Positions 1 to 8,151 of a stretch of DNA of 57,669 nt are shown piece by piece. Position numbers and translations under genes: made by a program. The notes beneath the pieces are model-generated. The model ran no database searches and was not told the DNA's origin. It was given only the letters and a program-made list of their open reading frames with translations. Within the stretch, counting starts at the first letter, position 1. The number at the start of each line of letters is the position of its first letter. Source of the stretch: Synergistaceae bacterium (GTDB lineage Bacteria > Synergistota > Synergistia > Synergistales > Synergistaceae); the NCBI GenBank assembly GCA_031258255.1, contig JAIRNC010000121.1:1-57669 (forward strand), in the 5' to 3' direction.

Positions 1-23
1 CTCAAGGCCTCATCCCCCCTCGC

Positions 24-494
24 TCACGAAGCGCGGCGGCAGAGAGCGTCGCCGCATTCCCACTCGGAAACCCTACTTTCAAGCCAGCCGGACATCGGGT
101 GATGGCCGAGCGCCATAAATGAAGCCGCTTGAAGGTGCAGGCACTTGACGGCTATCGGATCGCGGGAGTACGCGGCACCTCCCGCCCCACGCGCGCAGAC
201 CGCGCGGTAAATCGGCCTCCTCCTGCTCCGCAGGTATGCCCGCTGAGAGGTTGGCAGCATCGAAAGCCTCAAGAGCGCGTGAAGCAGGTGATACTCCCTC
301 CACTCGCGGGCAGATCCGAGCGATTCTCTTTTCAGCTCCGCGACGCCGCCGCAGGACTCGACCGTCCCGACCGAGCGGAGAAGGAAAGGGCATACGAGCC
401 AGAAAGAAGTCGGGAAGGGCTTCATGCGCCGCAGGGGTTGGCATACCAGGACCTGCGGAAATCCCCAGCAGCAGCGGCGCGCCACCCCGCTCAT
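24..494 (-). CDS. DUF501 family protein
   Basis: Conserved protein of unknown function that I assign to the DUF501 family. The visible signature is PFPT at residues 26-29 followed by a W-x2-CP segment, and VKCLH at 116-120 followed by a small-residue stretch ending near a His-Pro. Its 156 aa length fits the family. The ATG overlaps the stop codon of the S1-domain gene as ATGA, so the two are probably translationally coupled. Third codon positions are GC-rich like the neighbours; other open frames over the same bases lack these motifs. In actinobacteria DUF501 genes lie next to divIC and ppx genes; here the gene that follows lies beyond the left edge (a TTG at 5-3 could be its start). Family call is from remembered motifs, not a search. 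Confidence 0.72.
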   Translation of the reverse strand: MSGVARRCCWGFPQVLVCQPLRRMKPFPTSFWLVCPFLLRSVGTVESCGGVAELKRESLGSAREWREYHLLHALLRLSMLPTSQRAYLRSRRRPIYRAVCARGAGGAAYSRDPIAVKCLHLQAASFMALGHHPMSGWLESRVSEWECGDALCRRAS

Positions 495-892
495 TTTTTG
501 CCCGGCCGTCTCTTGACCCCCCTGGAGTCCTTCACCTTGTTGTTCAGATCAGCGATTCTTTCATCGCTCTGCTTCATAAAGGAGGTCAGCTTCTTTTCGA
601 AGTCCTCTTCCCTGCGAACCGGCCGCTGCTCCCTCATCTGCAAAGCCTTTATCGAAAGGTCGATCCGCCCCTTCTCGTCGATCTTGATGACCTTCGCAGT
701 TATCTCCTGGGACGGGGCCAGGACATCCTCGACCTTCTTGACGAAGTTATAGGACAGCTCCGATATGTGAATCATCGCCTTCTGTCCGCCCTCCAGCCTT
801 ATGAAGGCACCATAAGGGGCGATATGCTCCACTGTCCCGGTGAGAACGTCGCCCACCCCTACGACGGGCGCCGCCGTCTTTTCATCTGCCAT
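491..892 (-). CDS. S1 RNA-binding domain protein
   Basis: Small cytoplasmic protein (133 aa) with one S1-type OB-fold at about residues 10-85. Typical S1 features are visible: G-x-V-x2-I-x-P-Y-G-A-F in strands 1-2, MIHISE in the middle and a K-V-x-x-I-D-x-x-G-R-I-x-L-S end. The C-terminal third is charged and probably unstructured. It resembles the YugI/YabR group, which binds RNA or associates with ribosomes; the exact role is unknown. It is the penultimate gene of the flagellar string, preceded by a 36-base gap with a usable ribosome-binding site (GGAGGT) before the ATG, and overlaps the DUF501 gene by four bases. Its place after flagellar genes may be only positional. Confidence 0.85.
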   Translation of the reverse strand: MADEKTAAPVVGVGDVLTGTVEHIAPYGAFIRLEGGQKAMIHISELSYNFVKKVEDVLAPSQEITAKVIKIDEKGRIDLSIKALQMREQRPVRREEDFEKKLTSFMKQSDERIADLNNKVKDSRGVKRRPGKK

Positions 893-928
893 TGGTACTT
901 AATACCTCCAGTTGTTTTTTTAAAATCC

Positions 929-1549
929 TCAATTGCTCTTATTGACAGGCAGCCAGACCCACTTTAACGGCTCATCCCCCCCAAAGACCCTCAAGAGCAG
1001 CAAGTGAAACCTCTCCCCCGCTCTCCTGCGGTCATTATCATACCAAAAAAGCAAGTTTCCGCTACCCTTATCCAGCGCGCTTTTCACGACTTTTTCCTGA
1101 AAAATGGGAGAATACAGCGCAAGGGCGCTGGCGCGCTCAAATTTTGGAAGGGATTTGACGAAATGGATCCTGTTCTGCCTGGTGGCCGGGATGCGGGCGA
1201 TCCCTTTCACGCCGCGCCGCGCCGCCGCCCTGTCGCTTATGTTGAACCTGTATCTCCGGACGTCCTTCTTGCGGGAGATCGCCAGGCGCACGGACCTGAC
1301 CCTGGATTTTTTCCCCTGCGGGCTTCCCAGGAGGCTGCCAGCGCTCACGGCCCTCGAACTCCTCCACTTGACGAAGAGCGCAGCGCGAACCCTGGGCTCT
1401 GCCCTCATGGGGTTTATCCTGACCTCGTGAGAGTGCGTCATTATCCTGACTGGTTCGGACCTGCGCATCTCGCCCAGGCCGCGCACGACGATGCGGCCCA
1501 AGAACAATCGCGACAGCTTCCTGCCTATCTCGGAGAGGATATCGGCCAT
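929..1549 (-). CDS. uncharacterised basic protein
   Basis: I do not recognise this 206 aa protein. It is strikingly basic, with Arg/Lys spread through residues 10-150, no signal peptide and no membrane segment, so a soluble nucleic-acid- or membrane-surface-binding role is possible but unproven. The C-terminal 40 residues are more ordered looking (FWYDND, FHLLLLRVFGG). The ATG follows the stop of the 181 aa gene by ten bases, with an AGG at a suitable distance, so it is part of the same message. It lies between an unknown flagellar-locus gene and the S1 RNA-binding protein. Coding status rests on the tight packing and the absence of a better frame. Confidence 0.65.
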   Translation of the reverse strand: MADILSEIGRKLSRLFLGRIVVRGLGEMRRSEPVRIMTHSHEVRINPMRAEPRVRAALFVKWRSSRAVSAGSLLGSPQGKKSRVRSVRLAISRKKDVRRYRFNISDRAAARRGVKGIARIPATRQNRIHFVKSLPKFERASALALYSPIFQEKVVKSALDKGSGNLLFWYDNDRRRAGERFHLLLLRVFGGDEPLKWVWLPVNKSN

Positions 1550-1559
1550 GTGCGCCTCA

Positions 1560-2105
1560 TTACTCTGACTCTGACACCGCCTCGAAAGCCTTGGCGATGC
1601 GGGCGAAGGGTTCCATCAGCTCCATGTCCTGAGCGGCTGTGGCCAGGGACTCGGCGATCTGCGCTATCTTGGAGACGTTCTCCTGCGACACGGACAGCCT
1701 GAGCGGCGAGCTTATGTTGTCAGCCTGAAATATGAAGCCCCCGTCCGGCGCCGGCTCGCACTTGCCGCTCGTCTCCAGCGGCTGCCTCCCGGTCGTCTCT
1801 ATGGCCACAGCCTGGAGCTTTGTGAGCTTCTGGACGGGCCCTATCAGCTCGTCGCTGTCCACGAGCCACAGGGACGGGCTCACCTCCACCGCGCCCAGGA
1901 GGTTGCCCATGATCACTTCCTCCCGCAGGTATATGTCGAGGGCGCCGCCGTAAAGTATGCGCTCCAGCTTAGTCGGCCTGACCGGCTCCGTATACCGGAA
2001 GTCGAGCGGTATGCCACGCGCGTCTGTGACGAGGGCTGCCCCCCTGAAAAAATTCTCCCGCGCCTCAATAGTCAGATACCCCAAAAGGAGCTTTTTCTCA
2101 GCCAC
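1560..2105 (-). CDS. conserved protein of unknown function in flagellar string
   Basis: A 181 aa soluble protein with no signal peptide or membrane helix. Residues 5-70 look like a compact alpha/beta domain (LLLGYLTIEA, GAALVTDARG, FRYTEPVRPTKLERILYGG, IYLREEVI); the RYTEPVRPTKL segment has the look of a strongly conserved motif. The central part (75-150) is beta-like and the last 40 residues are predicted helical. I know no function for it. The gene sits between the short 105 aa gene and the basic 206 aa gene, all co-directional with fapA and fliA, which suggests a role connected with the flagellum or with whatever the terminal S1/DUF501 genes do. Confidence 0.72.
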   Translation of the reverse strand: MAEKKLLLGYLTIEARENFFRGAALVTDARGIPLDFRYTEPVRPTKLERILYGGALDIYLREEVIMGNLLGAVEVSPSLWLVDSDELIGPVQKLTKLQAVAIETTGRQPLETSGKCEPAPDGGFIFQADNISSPLRLSVSQENVSKIAQIAESLATAAQDMELMEPFARIAKAFEAVSESE

Positions 2106-2134
2106 TTCCCATCATCTCCGCTGCTTTTTACGAT

Positions 2135-2452
2135 TCACGCCAAAAAATCCAGCCTGCCCGAAGGCGCGGCCTCCGCTCCCCCGTCGTCTTCCGGCGCGCC
2201 TGACGAGGGCCTGGGGTTTCGCTTTTTCCCGCCCCGTTCCTCCTGCTTCCTTCTCTCATCCTTGCGATCCCGGACCCTCACGTCCTCGTCCGATCTGTCC
2301 GCAGGCAGCACGGACTGTCTCTCGTGCTCTATCCTCTTCGATATTTCGGTCTGCTGGAGTGTCTGAACGTGATGCGCGCTAGGATCCTTTGGCTGCACGG
2401 CCCTCTGCTCGCTGTTCAGGACAGAGATGTTGGAATCTATCGGCCTCAACAC
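2135..2452 (-). CDS. small charged protein downstream of fapA
   Basis: A 105 aa, very hydrophilic protein. The first 20 residues (RPIDSNISVLNSEQ) resemble the opening of short proteins often found at the end of flagellar gene strings; the rest is rich in Arg, Lys, Glu and Asp (about residues 40-90) and is likely disordered, ending in LDFLA. The start is GTG, chosen because GGGGG lies eight bases upstream and no better start gives a longer conserved part. It follows fapA after an 86-base gap. Function unknown; an adaptor or export-associated role would fit but is only inference. Confidence 0.65.
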   Translation of the reverse strand: MLRPIDSNISVLNSEQRAVQPKDPSAHHVQTLQQTEISKRIEHERQSVLPADRSDEDVRVRDRKDERRKQEERGGKKRNPRPSSGAPEDDGGAEAAPSGRLDFLA

Positions 2453-2538
2453 GAAAATCGCCCCCTTTCAAAACAGCGGTCCCGCATGACCCCTATGACG
2501 GAGCGAGGCTCAAGCCCGGAGACAGTGCCGGCGCGCCG

Positions 2539-3963
2539 TCATTCGAAGGATTTTATCTTTATCTCCCCGTCCTCATACACGAACTTCACAAACCGCAGCT
2601 TCTCCTTGACCATGTACCGTATGCCCCTTATCGTGATCAGCACGCCGGGGTAGCAGACGTTCTTCACGCGCACACAGCCGTCCAGCCGGCTCTCGTTCGC
2701 GTCCTTCTCCAGCTGTTCCATGCGGTCGCGCTGGTTGGTGTACTGGGCCTTGATCTGGAACTTGGCCTTAGTTATCTTGGCTAAGAGCGCCTGCTTGTCC
2801 GGCTTGAGGTCGCCGTTTTTCTGGAGGTCCTTCAGAAAATCGATGTTAGCGTCTATCTTCTCTATCTGATCCTCGTACTGCTTCAGGCTCTCCTGAATCT
2901 GTCTGCGCTCCTCTATGATCTCAGGCAGCTGACCCACGGTCACGTCGGTCTTCGGCTCCATCTCGCTCCCAAGTATCTCGCAGACGACCTCGCTCCCGGC
3001 GACGATCTTCCCCCCGACGATCTGCCCCTTCTTTCCGCCGCCCACAACGACGTCAAACCTGGCGCCCACGTCGCTGTTCAAGATAACGTCGGCCACCTTC
3101 ACGCTGCGCCCGGCGCGCACGAAAGCCTGGTCGATGTAGCTGATTATCACGTTGCCGGCCTTTGACTCGAGCCGCGCCTTCCCATTGCCCCGGACGCCGG
3201 TCCTTATCACCATGTCGTCCTCGGAGAGGAGCGTGGCCCCCTCCACGACGCCGTTTATGTGAAGCTCGTTCCCTGATGCCACCTCGAAGCCGTCCCGGAC
3301 GCTGCCCATCACGGTGACAGGGCCGATGAAATCGATGTTGCCGACGCTGTAGTCCACGTCTCCGTTCACCTCGAACGTGGGGTTGACCGCCAGCTTCTGG
3401 TCCTTTATGTACAGGTTTCCGTCGCAGTCCGCGAAGAGCTGCATCTTGTCCTCTGAGAGGAGCGTGCCCTTGCCGGCAGGCAGGTTCTTGTCCTTGCCCG
3501 TGTACACGTTTATCTTCCTGCCCAGGACGCTGGTGCCCTCCTTGCCCTTGAAGGCCGGTATCTTCTCCGCCACGAGCTGCCCCTTCGTGACGTTGATCAC
3601 GGCGCCCAGCTCCTTCATGTCAACCTTGTCGCCGACTGCCTTGGGTTTCAGTATGTTGAGGTCTACCTTGTAGTCAATCTTCGCGTCCCTGCCGTTTTCA
3701 GGCGGTTCGCCCTTTGCCGTGACCACCCACTGCCTGGCGATCGGGGTTTCGATCATTTTCTTTATCGCTTCCTCGTCATGGCCGAATACTACGCCCTTGG
3801 AATTCATCTCCCCCTTTACGCGCTCGATCGTCGGGACGGGGGCATCGCCCTCCGGGGGGATGTATAGCATCTCGCACGCCAAGGCGTCGTCCGATATTTT
3901 CAAGCGGAATACAGCCTCTTTCGATTCGCTTTGTTCATCGTTTGTCTCTGAACTTTGATCCAT
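2539..3963 (-). CDS. fapA: FapA (DUF342) polymer-forming protein
   Basis: Flagellar assembly protein A family, formerly DUF342. At 474 aa it has the usual layout: an N-terminal mixed domain (1-140), a central right-handed beta-helix with repeated Gly/Val/Ile turns (about 190-345, e.g. VNGDVDYSVGNI and INGVVEGA) and a C-terminal helical coiled coil (about 350-430) before a short beta end. In Vibrio FapA links glucose signalling to polar flagellum assembly through HubP; most family members are uncharacterised. It is soluble, without signal peptide. It directly follows the sigma-28 gene fliA, the arrangement seen in Bacillus and Thermotoga relatives. The 53-base gap upstream is AT-rich and may hold a secondary promoter. 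Confidence 0.88.
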   Translation of the reverse strand: MDQSSETNDEQSESKEAVFRLKISDDALACEMLYIPPEGDAPVPTIERVKGEMNSKGVVFGHDEEAIKKMIETPIARQWVVTAKGEPPENGRDAKIDYKVDLNILKPKAVGDKVDMKELGAVINVTKGQLVAEKIPAFKGKEGTSVLGRKINVYTGKDKNLPAGKGTLLSEDKMQLFADCDGNLYIKDQKLAVNPTFEVNGDVDYSVGNIDFIGPVTVMGSVRDGFEVASGNELHINGVVEGATLLSEDDMVIRTGVRGNGKARLESKAGNVIISYIDQAFVRAGRSVKVADVILNSDVGARFDVVVGGGKKGQIVGGKIVAGSEVVCEILGSEMEPKTDVTVGQLPEIIEERRQIQESLKQYEDQIEKIDANIDFLKDLQKNGDLKPDKQALLAKITKAKFQIKAQYTNQRDRMEQLEKDANESRLDGCVRVKNVCYPGVLITIRGIRYMVKEKLRFVKFVYEDGEIKIKSFE

Positions 3964-3990
3964 GCCGCGTCCTTCTTTCTTCTGAATAAT

Positions 3991-4010
3991 ATCTAATATT
4001 ATCTAATATC
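3991..4010. repeat. AT-rich 10-bp tandem repeat between fliA and fapA
   Basis: Two adjacent near-identical 10-mers (atctaatatt, atctaatatc) form the most AT-rich spot of the fliA-fapA gap. On the minus strand they give several TAATAT/GATATT stretches that could act as -10 boxes for fapA, but I see no matching -35 box. It may equally be a spacer. Confidence 0.35.
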
Positions 4011-4016
4011 GAAATT

Positions 4017-4769
4017 TTATTCGCACGCAAGGGCCTTCATCTGCGCCCTCAGCAGCGAGATCGCCCTGCCGTGCAGCTGCGACACCCGTGACTCCGTCAC
4101 CCCCAGGACCTGCCCTATCTCCTTCAATGTCAGCCCCTCGTAATAGTAGAGCGACAGCAACAGCCGCTCCCTCTCAGGAAGCCGCTTCAGCGAGGAGGCG
4201 ACCTGTTCTGCCTCCTCGGTCTGCTCCATGAGGTCGAGCGCGCTCGGGCTCTCGTCCTCCAGCGTGTCCTCGCGCTGCATGTCGCTGTCTCCCAGCGCCA
4301 GGACGTCGTCCAAGGAGACGACGTAGGAACGGCTCGCTATTTCGAGCAGGTCCTTATATGACTTTTCGTCCATATCCATCGCCTTCATGAGCGACGCGTC
4401 GTCGGCGCTGCCCCGGGTCTTCGCCACGTTTTCGAGCGTCCGCTCGAATTTTTGCAGCTTCTCCCTGCCGCTCCGCGAAATCCAGTCGAAGCGGCGGAGC
4501 TCGTCCAATATCGCGCCTCTTATCCTGGGCACGGCGAACGTCTGGAAGCAGAAGCCGCGGTCTGGCTCGAAGCGCTCGATAGCGTCCAGCAGCCCTAGCG
4601 CGCCGAAGCTCAGGATATCCTCGAAATCAAGGCCCGAGGGGAACTTGACGGACATCCTGGACGCGACGTAACGCACGAGAGGGAGGAAACGCTTTACTAT
4701 TTCGTCTTTCAGGCGTGGTTCCGGAGAGCGTATATATGCTTCCCACAATTTGTCATTCTCCAGCTCCAC
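4017..4769 (-). CDS. fliA: RNA polymerase sigma factor FliA (sigma-28)
   Basis: Alternative sigma factor of the FliA/SigD/WhiG group, directing RNA polymerase to late flagellar and chemotaxis promoters. The 250 aa protein shows region 2 (about 10-90: LVRYVASRM, DLxxxGxLGLLDAIERF, FxTFAVPRIRGAILDELR), region 3 (about 95-170) and region 4 with a helix-turn-helix (about 200-245: LKEIGQVLGVTESRVSQLHGRA). These are the family hallmarks. It sits between cheD and fapA, as in Bacillus and Thermotoga-type loci. No flgM anti-sigma gene is seen nearby. Targets such as flagellin genes must lie elsewhere on the genome. Confidence 0.95.
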   Translation of the reverse strand: MELENDKLWEAYIRSPEPRLKDEIVKRFLPLVRYVASRMSVKFPSGLDFEDILSFGALGLLDAIERFEPDRGFCFQTFAVPRIRGAILDELRRFDWISRSGREKLQKFERTLENVAKTRGSADDASLMKAMDMDEKSYKDLLEIASRSYVVSLDDVLALGDSDMQREDTLEDESPSALDLMEQTEEAEQVASSLKRLPERERLLLSLYYYEGLTLKEIGQVLGVTESRVSQLHGRAISLLRAQMKALACE

Positions 4770-4810
4770 AAAGCTACCCCCATTCGAAAAGGCTTCGCCC
4801 GGTCTTCCGC

Positions 4811-5305
4811 CTAAAGCTCCTTAGTGCCTGACCCCAGCGTCTTCACGGTAAACTTCATCGTCTCCGAGTCGAACTCGACGCTGCGCCCCTTGCTGCCGCC
4901 GGTGTCCTGGGCCACTAGGCGCACGTTCTCAGACGCGAGCATCTTGAGCGTGGCCTCCACGTTGCGGGCGCCCACCGCGAAAATCGCGCTGGTCTTTCCA
5001 GGCATCGAGAACATCTGGGCGCCGCCCGCCATCTTCGCCCGCAGCTGTGACCTGTTCACCCCTAGCTTTATCAGCTCGTCGACGAGAAGGGGTACGGCCG
5101 TGTCGGCGAATTTCCCCGGCTTCGGGATATCCTTGGCCTCCCTGCTGTCCGGCAGCATGATGTGCACCATCCCCACCGTTTTGGAGAGTTGATCGTAAAT
5201 CACGAGGCCGATGCAGGAGCCCAGCCCCAGCGTCACGAGGTGCGCGGGGTGCTTCGAGACCACCAAGTCGGCCATCCCTACATGAACTGGCTGAGGCAAC
5301 GTCAA
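4811..5305 (-). CDS. cheD: CheD chemoreceptor glutamine deamidase
   Basis: CheD deamidates specific Gln residues of chemoreceptors and forms a complex with CheC. The catalytic triad expected from the Thermotoga enzyme is present: Thr25, Cys31 (in GLGSCIGLVIYD) and His48 (in MVHIMLPDS). Length (164 aa) is normal. The start codon overlaps the end of cheC by four bases, so the two partners are translationally coupled. The C-terminal AGGA and the R-N-V-x-A-T segments match the family. Deamidation together with CheB methylesterase sets receptor gain; the methyltransferase CheR is not in this window. Confidence 0.94.
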   Translation of the reverse strand: MTLPQPVHVGMADLVVSKHPAHLVTLGLGSCIGLVIYDQLSKTVGMVHIMLPDSREAKDIPKPGKFADTAVPLLVDELIKLGVNRSQLRAKMAGGAQMFSMPGKTSAIFAVGARNVEATLKMLASENVRLVAQDTGGSKGRSVEFDSETMKFTVKTLGSGTKEL

Positions 5306-5937
5306 AGCACCCCCAATTTAGAGAGCAGCGTCTCCAGCGACCCTGGGTCCGGTATCATGATGACCGTGCCGCCCAGATCCTGGCCCAGGTCCTTCACGAT
5401 GAGGTTCGTCCGGACAAGCAGCGCCGATTCGCCTATGACGCCGAACATCGACGCTGCCAAGTCCATGATGGAGCCGAGCATGTCCCTCGCGACGGCCGGG
5501 GTAGTCGTGGGCAGCACCCAGCCCGTTATCATCGAAAGGGCGTTCAGAAAGGCGCCCAGGATTATGTTGCCCTGCTCCGAGAGGGCGCTGTCCCGTATCT
5601 GCCGCCTGGTTTCCAGATCCATGCCGGACAGATCCATCGGGATGATGAGGTCTGCCAGCGTCTCGGCCTTGTCCTCCTCTATCATGAAGATGAGGCTGCA
5701 AGAAAAGTTCTCTTCGGCGCGGACCAGCACGGCGCACACAGGCGTCTCGGGAGAGCCGTAGCGCGCCGGGACCTCATATATAGGGACGAGCTCGGCCACA
5801 GGCACATCCATCTCCACGACGCGTCCTATGAGGCGGGACAGGGCGGTCGCGGCGTTGCCGGTCCCGATATTCCCGACCTCTTTTATAGCGTCCATGTGAA
5901 TACTCGTAAACCCAGAAACGGGATCCATGGCATCCAA
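5302..5937 (-). CDS. cheC: CheC CheY-P phosphatase
   Basis: CheC-type phosphatase that dephosphorylates CheY-P and binds CheD. Both active-site motifs of the form [DS]-x3-E-x2-N-x3-G are intact: Asp16/Glu20/Asn23/Gly27 and Ser117/Glu121/Asn124/Gly128. Length is 211 aa. The listed start is TTG with AAAGG just upstream; an ATG nine bases further in is an alternative and would not affect the motifs. It overlaps cheD by four bases and follows cheA after 31 bases, giving an adaptation block cheB-cheA-cheC-cheD. The intact sites contrast with the altered ones in FliY from the same locus. Confidence 0.94.
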   Translation of the reverse strand: MDAMDPVSGFTSIHMDAIKEVGNIGTGNAATALSRLIGRVVEMDVPVAELVPIYEVPARYGSPETPVCAVLVRAEENFSCSLIFMIEEDKAETLADLIIPMDLSGMDLETRRQIRDSALSEQGNIILGAFLNALSMITGWVLPTTTPAVARDMLGSIMDLAASMFGVIGESALLVRTNLIVKDLGQDLGGTVIMIPDPGSLETLLSKLGVL

Positions 5938-5968
5938 CAGCCTTTCGTATTTAATTTGAGAAGTAACC

Positions 5969-8062
5969 TTAAAGCGACGCGGCGTCCAAAATCAAAGCGA
6001 CGTTGCCGTCACCCAGTATCGTCGCGCCCGCTATCCCCTTCACCTTCAACAGGAGCTTGCCAAGTGGCTTGATGACTATTTCCTGCTGCCCGACGAAGGC
6101 GTCGACCATAAAGCCGACCCTGGAGCGGTCGCGCCCGACCCTCACCACCACTACCGGGTTTTCGTCCACGTCTGGCCTCTCGCCCGGCGTCCCGATGATC
6201 GCCGAGAGGTCCGACAGCGGGAGTATCTCGCCCCGGACCGTCGTCACAGGCGTCCCGTGAACGTACTTGATGTCCTTTTTGTGCACGAGGAGCGTCTCCT
6301 CCACGTTTTCAAGCGAGACGGCGTAGGTCTCGTCCCCGACCTTTATGAGCAGGGCGAGCACTATCGCCAGCGTGAGCGGCAGCCTGATTACGACGCGCGT
6401 CCCGCCGCCAAACTTCGAGTACATCATGAACTGCCCGCCCAAGGACTCCACCTTATTCTTTACCGCGTCGGTGCCCACCCCGCGCCCCGATATCTCGGTG
6501 ATGCTGTCGTTAGTGCTGAAACCGGGCAGCATGACCAGCTGGACGGCCTCGTTCTCCGTCATGACGGCTGCCTGCTCGTGGGTTATGAGGTCGCGCTCCA
6601 GCGCCTTTCGCTTGACCTTTTCCGTGTCGACCCCGGCGCCGTCGTCGCGGACCTCTATGATAACGCCGTTGCCCTCCTGATAGGCCGCGACCGTTATGGT
6701 CCCCTGGCGTGGCTTTCCGGCCCGCTCCCTCTCGTCCGGCGACTCTATCCCATGGTCGAGCGAGTTCCGAAGTATGTGGACCATCGGGTCTCCTATCTCG
6801 TCTATCACGGTGCGGTCGAGTTCCGTCTCAGCGCCCTCGACCATGAGCTGGATGTCCTTGCCCATCTGGCGCGAAAGATCCCTGACCAGCCTCGGGAGCC
6901 TGTCAAAGACCATCGAAACCGGAACCATGCGCAGCTTGGTCACGAGCTCCTGAATGTCGCCGGAGATCCTGCCCAGCTGTGACAGCGGCTCCTGGAAAGC
7001 CTTGAGCCTGGATTCCTGGACGAGCCTCTCTATGCGCGCCCGGCCTATCACCAGCTCACCGACCAAATTCATCAGCTTGTCGAGCCGCCCTATGTCGACC
7101 CTCACCGTCCTGCTCCCCACCTGGTGCCCCTGCTGCTTGTGATCGGCGGTCTGCATCTGCTTCGTAGCTTCCTTGGGCGCCTTCGGCCCCGCCTCCGCCG
7201 CGCCCTTCTCCTGCGTCTGGCTCGCCCCCGCCGGAGAAGCCCCCGCCTGGGCCGTCTCTTCCGGGAGGTTGATCTCGGCCGCCGTGACCTCCGCGACCTC
7301 CCCTATCTTCAATATCTGCTCGGTGAAGGTCTCGATGGGGTTGCTGGAGGCGACGTAAAGCACAAACGTCCTCTCGAAGGCTTCCTTCTCAAGGTCCTCC
7401 ACGCTCGGCTCCGATTTGATGATGTCTCCGTTATCCCCCACCGCAGTGACGACCATGAAGGCCCTGGCGGCGCGCAGCATACAGCTCTCGTCTAGCGTGA
7501 CCTTCAGCTCGTAGACCTGCATCCCCGCGTCGTTAGCGGAGGTTATCCAGTCTCGCTCCTGATCCGTGAGGTTCGCTATGTAATCGCCCGCGTCGCCAGG
7601 CACCTGCCCTGTGGCGGGAACGCCGTCGCCAGCGATGGACAGGGCCTTCTCGGAGACAGGCTCCTCGTTGGGGTTGTCCCTCCGCGCGTGAAGGATCCCG
7701 ATCAGCTCGTCGGACGGGACGTCCTGGTCCGCGCCGCCGCGCCTGATGGAGTCCACCATCGCCGTCAGCGTGTCCAGGCACTTGAACAGCACGTCCACGT
7801 CGTCAGACGTGAGGCGCAGCGTCCCGGACCGGACGAGCCCAAGGAGGTCCTCCATCGAGTGCGTGAGGGTAGCCATGGTCTGGAAACCCATGGTGGCAGA
7901 CATCCCCTTGAACGTATGCGCCACCCGGAATATCTCGTTGATTATGTCCATGTCGCTCTGGTTCTGCTCCGCCGAAAGGAGCAGCTCGTTCAGGTGCGCG
8001 AGGTTGTCACCGGCCTCGTCCAAAAAAGCACCCATGTACTGGTTCATATCCATATCGGCCAT
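5969..8062 (-). CDS. cheA: CheA chemotaxis histidine kinase
   Basis: Receptor-coupled histidine kinase that phosphorylates CheY and CheB. The 697 aa protein shows all five domains: Hpt (about 1-105, phospho-acceptor His49 in RVAHTFKG), a CheY-binding P2 domain (about 182-265), an Ala/Gln/Glu-rich linker, the dimerisation domain (about 319-385), the ATPase domain (about 385-560 with RNSLDHGIE, DDGAGVD and GRGVGTD motifs) and a CheW-like receptor-coupling domain (about 565-697). A GGAGGT lies seven bases before the ATG. It lies between cheB and cheC. No cheW gene is present here, so the coupling protein must be encoded elsewhere. Confidence 0.97.
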   Translation of the reverse strand: MADMDMNQYMGAFLDEAGDNLAHLNELLLSAEQNQSDMDIINEIFRVAHTFKGMSATMGFQTMATLTHSMEDLLGLVRSGTLRLTSDDVDVLFKCLDTLTAMVDSIRRGGADQDVPSDELIGILHARRDNPNEEPVSEKALSIAGDGVPATGQVPGDAGDYIANLTDQERDWITSANDAGMQVYELKVTLDESCMLRAARAFMVVTAVGDNGDIIKSEPSVEDLEKEAFERTFVLYVASSNPIETFTEQILKIGEVAEVTAAEINLPEETAQAGASPAGASQTQEKGAAEAGPKAPKEATKQMQTADHKQQGHQVGSRTVRVDIGRLDKLMNLVGELVIGRARIERLVQESRLKAFQEPLSQLGRISGDIQELVTKLRMVPVSMVFDRLPRLVRDLSRQMGKDIQLMVEGAETELDRTVIDEIGDPMVHILRNSLDHGIESPDERERAGKPRQGTITVAAYQEGNGVIIEVRDDGAGVDTEKVKRKALERDLITHEQAAVMTENEAVQLVMLPGFSTNDSITEISGRGVGTDAVKNKVESLGGQFMMYSKFGGGTRVVIRLPLTLAIVLALLIKVGDETYAVSLENVEETLLVHKKDIKYVHGTPVTTVRGEILPLSDLSAIIGTPGERPDVDENPVVVVRVGRDRSRVGFMVDAFVGQQEIVIKPLGKLLLKVKGIAGATILGDGNVALILDAASL

Positions 8063-8151
8063 CTTGCATACCTCCTTGCCCAGGCATATCTATAGTTCAA
8101 CCAAAAGAGGATTTCGATGATAAAGTCGAGAGAGACTGACCCAGCGCTCTC

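Noticed and set aside
79-444. Second minus-strand open frame in the DUF501 region
   Set aside because: The frame from 494 has the PFPT and VKCLH family motifs and GC-rich third positions; this one has neither.
1-490. Possible structured RNA (RNase P, tmRNA or SRP RNA) at the left end
   Set aside because: None of the conserved core words of these RNAs is present on either strand, and the DUF501 coding frame explains the segment.
236-967. Long plus-strand open frame over the S1 and DUF501 genes
   Set aside because: It is antisense to two genes with recognisable motifs; its sequence is low-complexity and matches nothing.
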